A stretch of DNA of 64,000 nucleotides, taken from Gadus chalcogrammus. Its lineage: Eukaryota; Chordata; Actinopteri; Gadiformes; Gadidae. Below, piece by piece: positions 46,966-58,991 of this stretch. Positions within the stretch are counted from its first letter, which is position 1; every line of letters begins with the position of its first letter. The notes below the pieces were generated by a model. The model did no database searches. It had not been told where the DNA came from and worked only from the letters and a program-made list of their open reading frames with translations. A program made the position numbers and the translations under genes. The stretch lies in contig NC_079427.1 of assembly GCF_026213295.1 (NCBI RefSeq), positions 2,363,719 through 2,427,718 on the forward strand, in the 5' to 3' direction.

Positions 46966-48414
46966 TTGGTGTTGCCGAAACTAAGTGTTGCATGGGTTCT
47001 CAGGTTGAAGTCAACACTGAAGCTACTGGCTAAAAAGAGAGAAGAGTTGCGAACATCTTTCAAGGCTGGAAAGCTGGATGAAGAAATCCAAATGTTGGAG
47101 TTGGACAAACAAATGAAAAGCTTAAAAGCTTCACTTCCCTTTGTACCCCTGACTGTAAGTGATGTTGTAAAGGCAGAGTTGGAAGTAGTTCACTTGAGTC
47201 AAAGAAAAAGATTTTGTCAGGATATCGCCATGCTTCACGAAGGAAAAGCAGTGCCAAAAAGCAGCCCTCTTTACTGGCTGTCACCAACCATTCAAGATGG
47301 CATACTAAGAGTCGGTGGCAGGTTGATGTCAGCCATGCCAGAGGAGTCTAAACATCCTGCAATCTTGGCTAAAGACCTGCATATAACCTCTCTCATTCTC
47401 AGATCTGCTCATGAGGAACTAAGTCACAGTGGCAGAAATCATGTCTTGTCAAAGGTGCGGCAGAAGTATGGATTACAAGATCCGACGCAGCAGTCCGACA
47501 TGTCCTGACGCGATGTGTTACCAGCCGATGTCAGCGGGGGAAAAGAGAAAGTCAAGTCATGGCAGACCTTCCCAGTGACCGAATTGTACCTGATGAGCCA
47601 CCATTTAACTTATTTTTTCCCGTTAATTAATTTTTTTTTTCTTATTGCTTATGTTTATTTATTTATTTATTTTTTCCACAATGTCTTGTTTTTTAAAAAA
47701 TGTATGATGACTATATGCTCTGTAAGGTGACCTTGGGTGTCTTGAAAGGCGCCTCTAAATTAAATGTATTATTATTATTATTTACAAGCGTGGACTGTTT
47801 CGGTGGACACGGTCTCCTGCATTCACGCACTCCGCAGGTTCATCGCTAGAAGAGGTCAGGTCCGCCTGATGCGTTCCGACAATGGAACAAACTTTGTGGG
47901 CACAGAGCATGAGCTGCGGGAGGCAGTACAGGCTTTGAATAATGCAAAGATTGAAGACACATTCAAGGCATCACATGAATGTTCAACCCACCGGTCGCCT
48001 CCCATTTTGGAGGAGTAGGGGAGCAGCATGTAAGAACAATAAGGAAGGTGCTCAACTCCATCGTGAAGCCGCAGCAATTGATGAGGAGGGGCTGCACATT
48101 CTGCTTTGTGAGGTTGAGGCGATTATAAATTGCCGCCCTATCACCAGAGTCTCAAACGATCCAAATGACCTGGAGGCTTTGACCCCAAATCCTCTGCTTA
48201 ACAGATTTTGGAGACGCTGGACCAAGGAGTATCTACCGGACTTATAACAGAAACAAAAATGGTCCCATCCAAAAAGGAATATCGGTGAGAATGATATTGT
48301 CCTTATTGTGGATGAATCCGCCCCAAGAAATTCATGGGTGATGGGTCGAGTGATCCAGACAATCAAAGACAGCAGAGGACATGTTCGTCAAGCGAAAGTG
48401 AGGAACTTAAGAAA
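46966..48414 (+). pseudogene. BEL integrase, fragmented
   Basis: 46966-47508 is open and includes the zinc-binding HEELSHSGRNHVLSKVRQKY region. The core is broken at about 47600 by a LINE tail and a deletion. After it ALRRFIARRGQVRLMRSDNG and TNFVGTEHELREAV give the second catalytic Asp. INCRPITRVSNDPNDLEALT is present in another frame (about 48122-48180). VDESAPRNSWVMGRVIQTIK marks the C-terminal domain near 48305. Confidence 0.8.
47655..47783 (+). mobile_element. LINE 3' tail inserted in the BEL integrase
   Basis: GGTGACCTTGGGTGTCTTGA, AAGGCGCCTCTAAATTAAAT and (ATT)n form the 3' end typical of fish L2-type LINEs. It falls between integrase blocks. Confidence 0.65.
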
Positions 48415-48613
48415 CTTATTTTTTCCCGTTAATTAGTTTGAGGTGACAGACCGGATACCCAGATTTAGCTTGGAAACGTTGGCTATTTGTTCAATGTGGA
48501 TTATGTTTTGGGAATAAAGCGCCACATTTTTTCCTTTTGCATCGCCCTCATTTCCTTCTTGGATTAACATGGAGTTTATTGCCTTATGAAAAGAACGAGT
48601 ACAGAAACTTTAC
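48415..48613 (+). repeat. BEL right LTR, shared part
   Basis: Partner of 39031-39214. The polyprotein runs up to its left edge without the expected terminal residues, so a small deletion is likely there. Confidence 0.75.
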
Positions 48614-50612
48614 ATTAATCCATATCCAATCCAACCATTTCTTCCTCAACTCTTCTTTCTTGGCCTAGAGATGCAACGTTCATTTGTTATCGCCACAAAT
48701 AGCAAAGGCAATAACTTGTTCCGCAATGTTAGCACCCTGCTGTTACCTCCTACCTGCCGAGATGGGCTCTGTGTCACCTGGCAGCAAAATCAATACTGTC
48801 TTCCCGTGGGCCGTCGCAAACCAAGGCGGCCGAGGCCATGAATACTAATTCCCCAACTGACGTCAGTTGGTGAGGCTTTTCTAATTTGCTTGTTTATGCA
48901 TCCATTGTCTTTCATTTGCTAATGCAGGCAATCGAGGTAGAAGAACATTTTCACGTTTAGCATGCATATGCAACTCAGAGACCCATCGTATTTCTAAAGA
49001 CGTAAATAGATTTGGATCAAGTTTGGCCACTAGGTTTCCACTAGGGGTCATCCAAATACTTGAACATAAAATCCACAATCACTCCGCTAGGAAACACTGA
49101 TTAATACAGATTATATCAGCTCCATCACGAATGAGCAACCTCCACGAATGATTCTTCAATGCATAAATTGGGTTTACAAACATTAGTGTGTGTGTTCGTG
49201 CATGTGTGTGCTTCCATGTATGTGACGGTGCTGAAGGGACTTCAAAATAAGCCCCTTCATGGCGAAGCAAGACGCCTTCGCTGCGCGTCGGTGTCCTGTT
49301 CGCCCTGTCGGGGCTTATTTTCCCGATAATGACCGGCGTTATATACATTATCCCTTACTTATTGCACGGCTCTTCTCAATGCTGTAGACTTCTCCATTCA
49401 CTTGCATGGGCCTTCCTAACGTTCAGCTGTCAATTATTTTTTGTTTCTTACACGGCTCTTCTCAATGCAGTGGAATGCTCACGTCCAGCATATTTGACCG
49501 CTGTCAAGGAAAGGGTTTCTTTTTGCCTCAGATTCACGTCATCTGTATCACACTGCAGTCTGGTAACTTATCAACCCCAGCGTATTCGGTTGCTAAGTGA
49601 CGTCAACGACTTGGGCGAACTATTTCTGTGCTGATCAACGCAAGACACACTGTGTGAAGTAATTTTTTCGATTTGGCAAGTAGCCATTACTAATAATACC
49701 AATACTCTTTGGCTGGGATGATGAGGCATCAGAGAATCAAGTCATTTTAGCCTGAATACATAGGTAAAAAGCACCAGAGCAGGTTGCTAGTACCATGGAC
49801 AGTATCAGAACGATAACCTGTTGAACTAAATGGATGTGGTAGGCCACACCACGGGATGCATCTGCAGACCACTGCCACATAAATAAAGGTCAGACGCAAT
49901 ATCTATTGCGTCTTTAACATTGGATTTGCTGGTGCTTTGGCAAGGTCTTTTGTGTTTTTTGCACTCAAGTGGTCGGCTGATTTAACTTGCAATTGATAGT
50001 CGGTGGGGTCAGTCGCTTGTTGACACAAAGTGACTTTTGGTCATTCTTGCTTTGCTTGAATTCTGGAATAAATGTGTGGTGGGGGGGGGGAGTGCATGCG
50101 TTTTTGTCAGAATGCCTGATGTAGGCTAGTTTTGATGGAATGCGTGTTGTGAATTGAGAACAGCCAGCTCATAATGTGATAGCATTCAGCTGTGCAACAA
50201 ATATTTTTTTCTTCTCCTCCCACTCAGGGTGAAAATGGTAGGTCTTAGCTCGTTTCCCCTCAGCCATGCCAACGTTTAGGAGTGTGTAACTACTGTTGAC
50301 GGCTTTCAACTGCTGTTGACAGCGCATGCGCTGCCGCGCGTATATGTCCCGCGCAAATTTTATTTTATTAAAAAAGGGTTGGGGTTAGGGTTTTTTTTTT
50401 TTTTTCTTCACCCCTCGCGGTCGACTTGGGATCTGTCGGCGGTCTACTGGTAGACCGCGATCGACTGGTTGGGCACCCCTGCCCTAAACAGTAAGGCTAA
50501 GTGACTGATTTAGTGAGTGCTAAAGCTGGAGCACCAATTTCACCAGGATAGTCTCGTCTTTCCCCAAGAAGGGGAAATCAGGGCTTAGCAAGCTAAAGGA
50601 AGCAGCATGTTA
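48614..50612. other. Non-coding with repeat pieces
   Basis: 48885-49005 is duplicated at 52316-52425. 49240-49690 is a MITE-like block related to 25.8-26.1 kb. About 50410-50482 is one hAT end, reversed CAGGGGTGCCCAACCAGTCG. A splice-acceptor-like run lies near 50205-50229 without a convincing exon. Confidence 0.5.
49240..49690 (-). repeat. MITE-like block shared with 25.8 kb
   Basis: AATAAGCCCCTTCATGGCGA and GGGGCTTATTTTCCCGATAA at its left form an inverted pair. The rest matches 25790-26060 (CACGGCTCTTC, GGTTGCTAAGTGACGTCAAC). Confidence 0.6.
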
Positions 50613-50616
50613 CCCT

Positions 50617-51945
50617 GAGGCTGATGGGGTAGTCCTACCCAGAGAGGCTGGGTGGGGTAGTCCTACACAGAGAGGCTGGGTGGGGTAGTCCTACCCAGAG
50701 AGGCTGATGTGGTAGTCCTACCCAGAGAGGCTGATGGGGTAGTCCCAAGGGCGTAACCATGGTTTAGACATTGGGGGGGTCCAATTTTTTATTATTTACT
50801 ATATATTCTGCTTGTATTAGAAGTAGGCTACTTTTATGTATTGCTGACATGTAGGCCCAGGTTATAAACAATGTTGTAAGGCTGTCTAGTCTCACATTCA
50901 AAATTCTCACCTTATCGCCTGCATTGTTACCACATGTCATTTTATCAGAAAAAACAGCGACTCATATTTTAATTAGGCTACTCGTTTTATTTGCTCACAC
51001 ATTTAGCTCGGTATCAAGCTACTAATTGTCTGGAGAAAAAAAAAACGTGTACGCTCGGCTGCTGGTCCAGTTTTATCCGCTTTTTAAGTAACCTTAAATT
51101 GTCCGTTACCTCCTCTCCAACACGTTAAATAACGTTACTTACATTCAAATGACTCACCTGATCACCTGCATGTTCAGAGCATGTCCCTGTCTGGCCACTG
51201 CTTTCAGCATGCCTGTCTCTCTCCTTCTCTCTCTGTGCTGCCTGCATCGTAACCATGTCATTTTATCAAAAGAACAGCGACTGACCTTCATGAGCTATAT
51301 TTAATATTCTGCTTTTACGAGGCTACTCGTTTTATTTGCTTACTCAAAGCTCGGTATCAAGTTACTTACTGTCTGAAAAAAACTGCGTATGCTTGGCTGT
51401 TGGTCCAGTTTCTTCTGCTTTTTAGGTAACCTCAAATCCTCCATTACTCAACTTTACTTTCTTGGCTCTCACTGAAGAAAGAGTGTGGGGTAACCATGAC
51501 AACGCAGAAAGTCGCGAGGTGGTTTCAAACTAAATCGCACAAGTGTACAATTAGGAGGGGGGATTCACACACTTAACAAACGGAAATAAATTGAAAATAA
51601 AATAAGACATAACAAGAGACCGATCCATTGACAGGGTTCATAAAAAGATAACATATATTTTACATTCTATCCTGCTGTATATTGGGGGGGACAGGTTAGT
51701 ATTTTCTCAACATTGGGGGGGACACGACCCCCCCAAAGAATGCGTGGTTACGCCCCAGAGAGGCTGATGGGGTAGTCCTACCCAGAGAGGCTGATGGGGT
51801 AGTCCTACCCAGAGAGTGGGGTAATCCTACCCAGAGAGGCTGATGGGGTAGTCCTACACAGAGAGGCTGATGGGGTAGTCCTACCCAGAGAGGCTGATGG
51901 GGTAGTCCTACCCAGAAGAGGCTGGGTGGGGTAGTCCTATCCTGT
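50617..51945. repeat. 27-base minisatellite split by a transposon
   Basis: Units of GAGAGGCTGATGGGGTAGTC plus CTACCCA repeat about five times at 50617-50747 and about seven times at 51757-51945. The two parts are one array parted by the element at 50748-51756. Confidence 0.85.
50748..51756. mobile_element. DNA transposon in the minisatellite
   Basis: Ends AGGGCGTAACCATG and, reversed, GGGGCGTAACCACG, with G-rich GGGGGGTCC/GACCCCCCC next to them. The interior contains two diverged copies of one block (50930-51130 and 51240-51440). No transposase. Confidence 0.65.
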
Positions 51946-51952
51946 TAAAATA

Positions 51953-54020
51953 AACCTGTTGGTCTGCATCAGGTGTGCGTAAAAGAAACACGTGATGGAA
52001 AACCGAATAATCCAACCAATAAGAAACCTGCAAAATAAAGGAGGTGTGTTAAAAACGAGAGTAGATTCATATTGGTCGAACTCCTAGTTTTAGTGAGTCG
52101 ACCTTCATAACCCTCTAGTCTATATCATGGTACTTTCCTTTCAAAATACATTTCACGTCACCAGATAATTAATATAGGACTGGTTACCCAGGGTCCCAAT
52201 GGGGGGAGGGCCCTCAATGCCTGAGATGAAAAGCTGTATTTTGTTTGCAATTTCTTATTTCTAAGTAAATAATATCTTAAGTAACTTTGGCTGAATAAAA
52301 GTTTTTTACACCTAATTTGCTTGTTTATGCATTCATTGGCTTTCATTTGCTAATGCAGGCAATCGAGGTAGAAGAACATTTTCACGTTCAGCATGCATAT
52401 GCAACTCAGAGACCCATCGTATTTCTAAAAGGACCAAGACTAAACGGTTTCTCGGAGAATGACACCTTTAATGTGTTGATATGATAAGTCAATAGCAACC
52501 AGCTCAATACGCTGTACTACTTTGACAATTGGCTCATGCCAAGCTAATGCAGTGTTTTCGACACAAAGAGTTTAACACCTTTCAGCTATCAGAGGGTAGT
52601 AGCAGACTTCAGGCCGGACTCCTAGTTTTAGTGAGTCGACCTTCATAATTCTCTAGTCTATATCATGGTACTTTCCTTTCAAAATACATTTCACGTCACC
52701 AGATAAATAATATAGGATTAATAATGGGGGGAGGGCCCTAAATGCCTGAGATGAAAAGCTGTTTTTTGTTTGCAATTTCTTATTTCTAAGTAAATAATAT
52801 CTTAAGTAACTTTGGCTGAATAAAAGGTTAAGTGACTAAACTTTCTAAAGAAAAAAATGGTGGTGGCCAACTGTCACCCCTTACAGAAGTCACAAAATGG
52901 TTTATTCTGCTGAACATAGATTCTCAAAAGAAACAGTAACGCAGCTGATCAGTGATCAGCTACATGGAGTGACTGACTGAGTGACTGCTAATGATGAAGC
53001 ACTAATTAGCACCACAAAAGTCACGTCTTTCCCCAAGAAAGGGAAATTTGGGTCACATAAAAGAAAATAAAGTAGGAAAGGGATGAAAATTGTGAACCAA
53101 CTTAATTAAGGCGTTAGCACTGGAGTAGTAGCAGTCAACATAAAGAATATCCCAGAATCCCAGTGTGGCCATCAAATCGCCTTTGCAACTAATAAGTTGG
53201 TGACACTGGAAAGAACCAGCATATGATGGGAAGGCAGGTTAGGTACTTCATATCAAACGCTGAATAAAGGCTTTTTAGCTGAGGTACTCTAGCCGTTCAG
53301 TGCTCCAGCACCAGGCCCTGCCAACACCTGCATCTGCCCTGATGAAGTCCAACATTCATCAGTTAAAATGTCCATGAAACACGTCTAAAATAAATCCCTC
53401 AGATAGTAACGGCCTAATATGTAACATTTACGCCTTAAATATTCTTGTGAAGATGTGAATGGCATCTTCACTGTGTTAACATGTTTTAAAAGATTCACTT
53501 GTTCCTCTCCGACTGTTAGCCCTGTAATAGTCTGCAGCTGTAGGTTAATTTGATCGAAGCCCATTCTGGTGCTCCTTCAGAGGCCCAGAGTTCTAGACTG
53601 GAGGGAGGCTTGAGTTGTGCAAGTGACTCGACTGTTGTGGTATTGTTTTTAAGTAAAAATATATATAATAATATTTTTACCAACAACATTGTGCGTCGAG
53701 GAAACTCTTTTTCACAATACTATGTTATGTATTCTGTTGAGTAGTGCATTTGCATAATCTGAAATGTTTCCAACAATGTTCAACTCAGAGATGTCCATAG
53801 TTTACTTTACAGTAACGGTCCGTTGCCGTCGGTCACATGTCTATGACGTCATATGGCCTTACCCCCTAACTTCAGGAAAACACACAAAAACAGTAATCCA
53901 GTAAAGGCCTAATGTATCGATATGATAAGTCAATAGCAATCTAGCTTACTACGCTGTGGTACTTTGTCAAGTGGCTCAGGCCAGACACCAAGCTAATTCA
54001 GTTTTTGACACAAAGACTTT
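51953..54020. repeat. Complex of duplicated non-coding blocks
   Basis: 52080-52310 is repeated at 52616-52830 (TCCTAGTTTTAGTGAGTCGA and more). 52465-52580 recurs at 53915-54015. 53268-53450 matches 20700-20880. 53690-53905 matches 63300-63470. No coding is seen; these may be introns of a duplicated gene family. Confidence 0.7.
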
Positions 54021-54529
54021 ACTTAGGCAAGTTGTTTTTTATGTTTAAACAGTCTATGTGAAATCTGTTTAATCTTTATTATATACAGTCTGTTAAATCT
54101 GTTTAATCTGTGTAATATACGGCTTATGCTATGTCAGCTTAACCATACGTCATGCTGAGTTGTCATACAGTGATACCAAAGTGAGTTGACCAAGGATTTC
54201 CAACTCAAAAGCAGGTGTAAAAACCGAAAAGAAAAGCTGCAATCGCTCACGGCCAAAGCAAGGGGGCATAGTGGGGGGGGGGTTACCAAGGGCCCCAATG
54301 GGGTTAGGGCCCTCAAAACCTGAGATGAAAAGGCAGGACAAGTAGGAATCAGGGTTTCCCACAGCATTTTACAGCCTATTCTTGTTCCAGGTGTTATTTT
54401 GAATAATTGTGTTTAAATAATATTTGAGTAGTCTGTAGTCCATCGCGCAAACAAGCCCATTCATTATTGTGCTTGAGTTGAAAAAGAAAAATAGAGTCCA
54501 TCTGTAATTTCTCTTGACTTTTCTTTCAG

Positions 54530-54601
54530 GACTTGTAAAGAATGGATCTAAACCTGCTAAGAAGAAGCCGTCATACAGAAGCGGACAGGGGAGCCGTCCT
54601 G
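54530..54601 (+). CDS. Candidate exon, basic tail, unidentified
   Basis: The strong acceptor TTGACTTTTCTTTCAG and the donor CCTG|GTGAGC bound 72 open bases, phase 1-1. It codes LVKNGSKPAKKKPSYRSGQG and SRP, basic and probably disordered. The phase fits directly after the death-domain exon at 34509-34769 on the same strand, 20 kb upstream. I do not recognise the protein. Confidence 0.5.
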
Positions 54602-54970
54602 GTGAGCGTTCCTCGTCTCTGCAAAATGCCTGTTATGGACGTGAGTTGATAAATAATCATCATCATAATACATTATACATCAATCATATAATAACATAAT
54701 AAGAACTAATTTTATAAATAGATACTTTTTAAACAAGGTCAACGGTGTGTTGCTTTCTGGAATCTGTTGGGATTCTGGGACATCAATTCCTAACCTATGG
54801 CTTGTTTCGTACAAATCATTCACATGACCAAGACTGGAAAACACTTGGTCAGACATAGTTCCTAATGGATGTGTTTGCATCCATAGCCCGGTCATAGAAC
54901 TCATAGGGCACTATTTTAACGGTCTGAAACGCAAGTGAGAAGCGCCAAACGCAAGTAGCTTTGTGGGCGG

Positions 54971-55137
54971 TTCTCCCATAAAGACTCGATCACTGATAAG
55001 TATGAACAGGATTTATTTAAATAACGACATGGGAATATTTTGCATGGTAAATCTTTGGCATGAGCCCCGTCACTGATCCAGGGTGACGTGCGGACTCGGC
55101 GTATCCTGCCAGGACTAGCAGGGGCGGAGCCTTCCCC
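54971..55137 (-). repeat. Split direct repeat B2
   Basis: 167 bases, matched at 55333-55499; starts TTCTCCCATAAAGACTCGAT, ends GGGGCGGAGCCTTCCCC. Confidence 0.95.
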
Positions 55138-55185
55138 TGGACAAGTAGACTGAGGCCGACCTGGTGGTGGTGGGGTGGATGGAGG

Positions 55186-55334
55186 TGCGTCGAACGAAGA
55201 CCTGAGCAGCAAAGACATATGTTAGACTACTCTTTATAGAGCAGGTGTAGGCAGGTGATTGGTAGCTGGTGATTGGTGGCCAGCCGCGCGTGATTTGAGT
55301 CCTCCTGGTAGAACTACCAGCAAGCTTAACATTT
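55186..55334 (-). repeat. Split direct repeat A2
   Basis: 149 bases, matched at 60687-60835; starts TGCGTCGAACGAAGACCTGA. Confidence 0.95.
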
Positions 55335-55499
55335 CTCCCATAAAGACTCGATCACTGATAAGTATGAACAGGATTTATTTAAATAACGACATGGGAATAT
55401 TTTGCATGGTAAATCTTTGGCATGAGCCCCGTCACTGATCCAGGGTGACGTGCGGACTCGGCGTATCCTGCCAGGACTAGCAGGGGCGGAGCCTTCCCC
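55333..55499 (-). repeat. Split direct repeat B1
   Basis: Partner of 54971-55137; overlaps A2 by two bases (TT). Confidence 0.95.
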
Positions 55500-55879
55500 A
55501 AAAGAGAGGACGTAGGCCTACGCCGGAAATAGGTGATAACTCGGCATGTCCTGCCGGGACTGGCAGGGGCGGAGCCGACCCCAAAAATAGAATAGCGAAA
55601 GGAGGTAATGAGACCATACATACCCGCGTAGAAGAAGTGGACAAGGATCTATACTGCTTCTGGAAGATAAAAGGCATACCCAATATACGACATATTAAGA
55701 GTCAATCATACATACCGTAAAACGATAAGCTTAAAACCGTCAGCGAGATCGATGAATCACGTAAAAGCAGTTGACTTGAAATACCTCAGCGAGATCAATT
55801 AAAATTTAGAGCACTCTGCAGCTGTTACGCAGCGAGCCACGAGTGCTTTCGTGCTGTACCAACTGCCGTGGTCGATTCA

Positions 55880-56700
55880 CTCTCCGGGGTCGCTGCGTGA
55901 CCTGAGTGCTTTCGCGTTGAACCACCGATGTGGTCAACGAACTCACGAGTGCCCTTGATGTGCCACCGACGTGGTCACGCACTCACCGGTGTTGTTGCAG
56001 CAAGTATTGTGAACTTTCATGTTGAACACCGACGTGGTCAACGAAATCACGAGTGCCCTTGATGTGCCACCGACGTGGTCACGCACTCACCGGTGTTGCT
56101 GCAGCAAATATTGTGTACTTCCGTGTTGAACACCGACGTGTTCAATGAACTCCGAGTGCCCTGCACTTGAGTGTTTGATATTATGCCACCGACGTGGTAA
56201 TTACATTTGCATGTGCCCGAGTTGTGCCCACCGACGTGGTCAACGCACTACCAGGGTTGCTGCAGCGAACGTGGAGTTCTGAGTTGTACCGCACCGACGT
56301 GCGCAACGAACTCACGAGTGCTTGGGTTGTTCCCACCGACGTGGGCAACGCACTCACCGGGGTTGCTGCAACAAACTAGAGTTCTGAGTTGTACTGCACC
56401 GACGTGCGCAACGAACTCACGAGTGCTTGAGTTGTTCCCACCGACGTGAGCAACGCACTCACCGGGGTTACTGCAGTCAAACCATGAGTATTAGATAACG
56501 TGCCACCGACGTGGTCATACTCACGAGTGCCCGAGTTGTTACCACCGACGTGGTCAACGCACTCACCGGGGTTGCCGCTGCAACCTTGAGTTTTATTTTC
56601 CTATGTACGCCACCGACGTGACAGCGAACTCAAGAGTGTTTTCTAGATGATCCACCGACGTGGTCACGCTCGCCGGGGTTGCTGCAGGTTAACCTGAGTT
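55880..56700. repeat. Dimeric tandem array inside the Ngaro-like element
   Basis: ACCGACGTG occurs 14 times at roughly 50-base spacing. Two half-units alternate: one continues GTCAACGCACTCACCGGGG, the other GCGCAACGAACTCACGAGTG. Together they make a unit of about 104 bases. Confidence 0.85.
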
Positions 56701-58627
56701 ATGAAACCGAATTTTGCTTTATGAATTTAGTACCCGATAACCACCACCGCCGGTAGTTGCAAATAGTGTTGCTTTTGGCAATGAAAATTATGACTAAGAG
56801 TCGTCATCAACAAACCTTTATCGCGTGAGAAAAACGAGACTGGACGCAACGTGGATGCTGGGCATGTGACAATAGCAGTGATTAAATGCATAGTACAATA
56901 TAGTTGGCGAATAAAACAAGACTAAAAAGTGTTTTACGAAAATAAGACCGCTAAAATTTCTCTTCATTTTCGTTGACCTAAACTAGGCGATAAAGACTTA
57001 TAACGTTATTTTGTTCGACTGGAACTTCAACTGTTCCAGACATAACATCAATTTTCAACCATTTACCTTATTTAACAAAACTACGCACTTGTAACTTCGA
57101 TAATATCTAAATGGAATTACGATAACACTGGAAAGAGTATGAATGTAACTAAAACTAATAAAAACTAAAATGACAGCTTGACACAAGACTAGACCAACAC
57201 TAGAAAGGAAACAGGCCACCAAAAACAGCTATGGTTGCAAACGTGTGAAACCTGTCTTAACCGACGTTAGAGAGCATCGTGTGCGCTTGAAGAAAGAACC
57301 TTGAATTCTACCGGATGTAGGACGTCGAGTTCTGTGTTGTACCGCACAGACGTGTGCAACGAACTCACGACTAGTGCCTGAGTTGTGCGTTGACGTGGTC
57401 AACGCACTCACCGGGGTTACTGCAGTCAACCATGAGTAATAGATAACGTGCGCCGACCTGGTCATAGTCACGAGTGCCCGAGTTGTTACCGCTGCGCTTT
57501 GGTCAACGCACTCACCGGGGTCGCCGCTGCGAACCTTGAGTTTTATTTTTTCCATGATATGCCACCAACGTGACACCGAACTCAAAGAGTGTTTTCTAGA
57601 TGATCCACCGACGTGGTCGAACTTGCCGGGGTTGCTGCAGGTTAACCTTGAGTTATATAGCCGAATTTTGCTTTATGAGTTTAGTACCTGATAACCACCA
57701 CCACCAGTAGTTGCAAATAGTGTTGCTTTTGACACCGAAAATTATGACTAAATGTCGTCAACAAACCTTTATCGCGTGAGGAAAACAATGCTGGTCATAT
57801 GACAATACTATAATTAAATGCGTAGTGCAATGTTGTTGGCGAATACGAACGAGACTGAAAGTGTTTTTACAAAATAAGACTGCTAAAATGTCTTCATTTC
57901 CGTTGACCTAAACTAGGCGATAAACTGTAATAACGTTTTGTCCAAACGGAACTTCAACTGTTTAAGACTTAACATAAATTTTCGACCGTTTACCTTATTT
58001 AACAAATCTACGCACTTGTATCTTTGATGATACCTAAACGGAATTTCAATATGTTGCATATTCTTGAAGAAAGTTGTCCAATCCCGGGATGCTTTTAACT
58101 GACTTCATTCATTATAAAGTCGGCATGTTTCGGTATGGTAACTGAAGCTTAACGGAGGGAATTGTATCTAACGCGTGAGAGAGGAAAATACCGTGATCTA
58201 CTTCAAGCCCCCGGGCATAGGCCCGGGGTGGCTCTCTGCCGTCTACCTATTGATCTCTGGCCTCTCGAGTTCGAAACCACCCGCTAGAGAGGACGTCAAG
58301 TGGGCGTGGCCTAGTGGGCGTGGCCGGGGTGACGTAAAGGCTTCGGCTCCTTCTGTGGTGGAGCAGCCTTCAATAAGGTCTTGCTCCCCTTGTGGCTATG
58401 TGAGGGAAATGCAGCTCATTAAAATACTTATCACATATCACTAGAAAGAGTATGAACGTGTCTAAACTAATAAAAACAAAAGTGACACCTTGACACAAAG
58501 ACTAAAACTAGAATGGAAACAGGCCGCCAAAAACAGCTGTAGTAGCAAACGTGATAAACCTGCCTTAACCGACGTTAGAGCATCGTGTGCGCTTGAAGGA
58601 AGAACCATGAATTCGACCGGATGTAGG
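56680..58627. repeat. Large tandem duplication, about 1.0-1.3 kb period
   Basis: 56700-57320 (TTTTGCTTTATGAATTTAGT to ACCGGATGTAGG) recurs at 57660-58627 with an extra 370 bases at about 58060-58430. The junction 57320-57650 carries a second, more diverged stretch of the ACCGACGTG array. Confidence 0.8.
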
Positions 58628-58871
58628 ATTCGTAAGCTGTGGAAGACCGCTTTCCCAGCCGTTTGATAGACGCGACCGGCAACCCTTGTTCAGCGGCTGT
58701 GGTCGCCGCTCCAATCCGGAAGGAGTGGCCAATGTAGAGGGGAGATGGTGGGCCGCACCCTTCTACCACCGTCGCGAGATTGACTCTGAACCACCCTTTA
58801 GTCATTGGCAGGCCGCAAATAAACAGGTGATTCGGGGACGTGCGTTGCCGAAGCTTGAGATAAAGGAACAT
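58575..58871 (-). pseudogene. Tyrosine recombinase, C-terminal part
   Basis: Minus-strand coding ends with YIGHSFRIGAATTAAEQGLP, then SIKRLGKRSSTAYESYIRSN. HSFR is the H-x-x-R box and Y in YESYIR the nucleophile. The usual W of LGRWSS is R here. This is the C-terminal catalytic region of DIRS/Ngaro recombinases. The N-terminal half is not present. Confidence 0.75.
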
Positions 58872-58991
58872 GGAAGCGTAAGGACAGAGAGTTGTTGATT
58901 CTTGAAATGATAATAGTAACAGCTGCTCCTAGGCTATCGCTTTTAGATGAAAAAATGCCTTGCAGAGAAGGTGACATCAGCGAAAGTCAGG

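Larger units (their letters stand above)
39031..48613 (+). mobile_element. BEL/Pao LTR retrotransposon, decayed and interrupted
   Basis: Related LTR segments flank gag, protease, RT, RNase H and integrase remnants in BEL/Pao order. Interruptions are a TTAA element (41955-43815), a MITE (44093-44703) and a LINE tail (about 47655-47783). Many stops and shifts are present. True LTR outer ends are uncertain because only the shared part can be delimited. Confidence 0.85.

Noticed and set aside
50205..50290. An exon after the strong acceptor-like TCTCCTCCCACTCAG
   Set aside because: Only a ten-base exon or a short frame ending in TAG would follow; no coding support.
55880..56700. Regularly spaced repeats considered as a CRISPR array
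   Set aside because: Half-units are contiguous and diverged with no unique spacers, no cas genes lie nearby, and the context is eukaryotic.
57229..57585. A 118-codon minus-strand open frame
   Set aside because: It lies across the diverged ACCGACGTG array and a duplicated block and resembles no protein.
58200..58275. Possible tRNA or SINE head (AGTTCGAAACC B-box-like)
   Set aside because: The A-box match is poor and no fold is evident; not enough to report as a feature.
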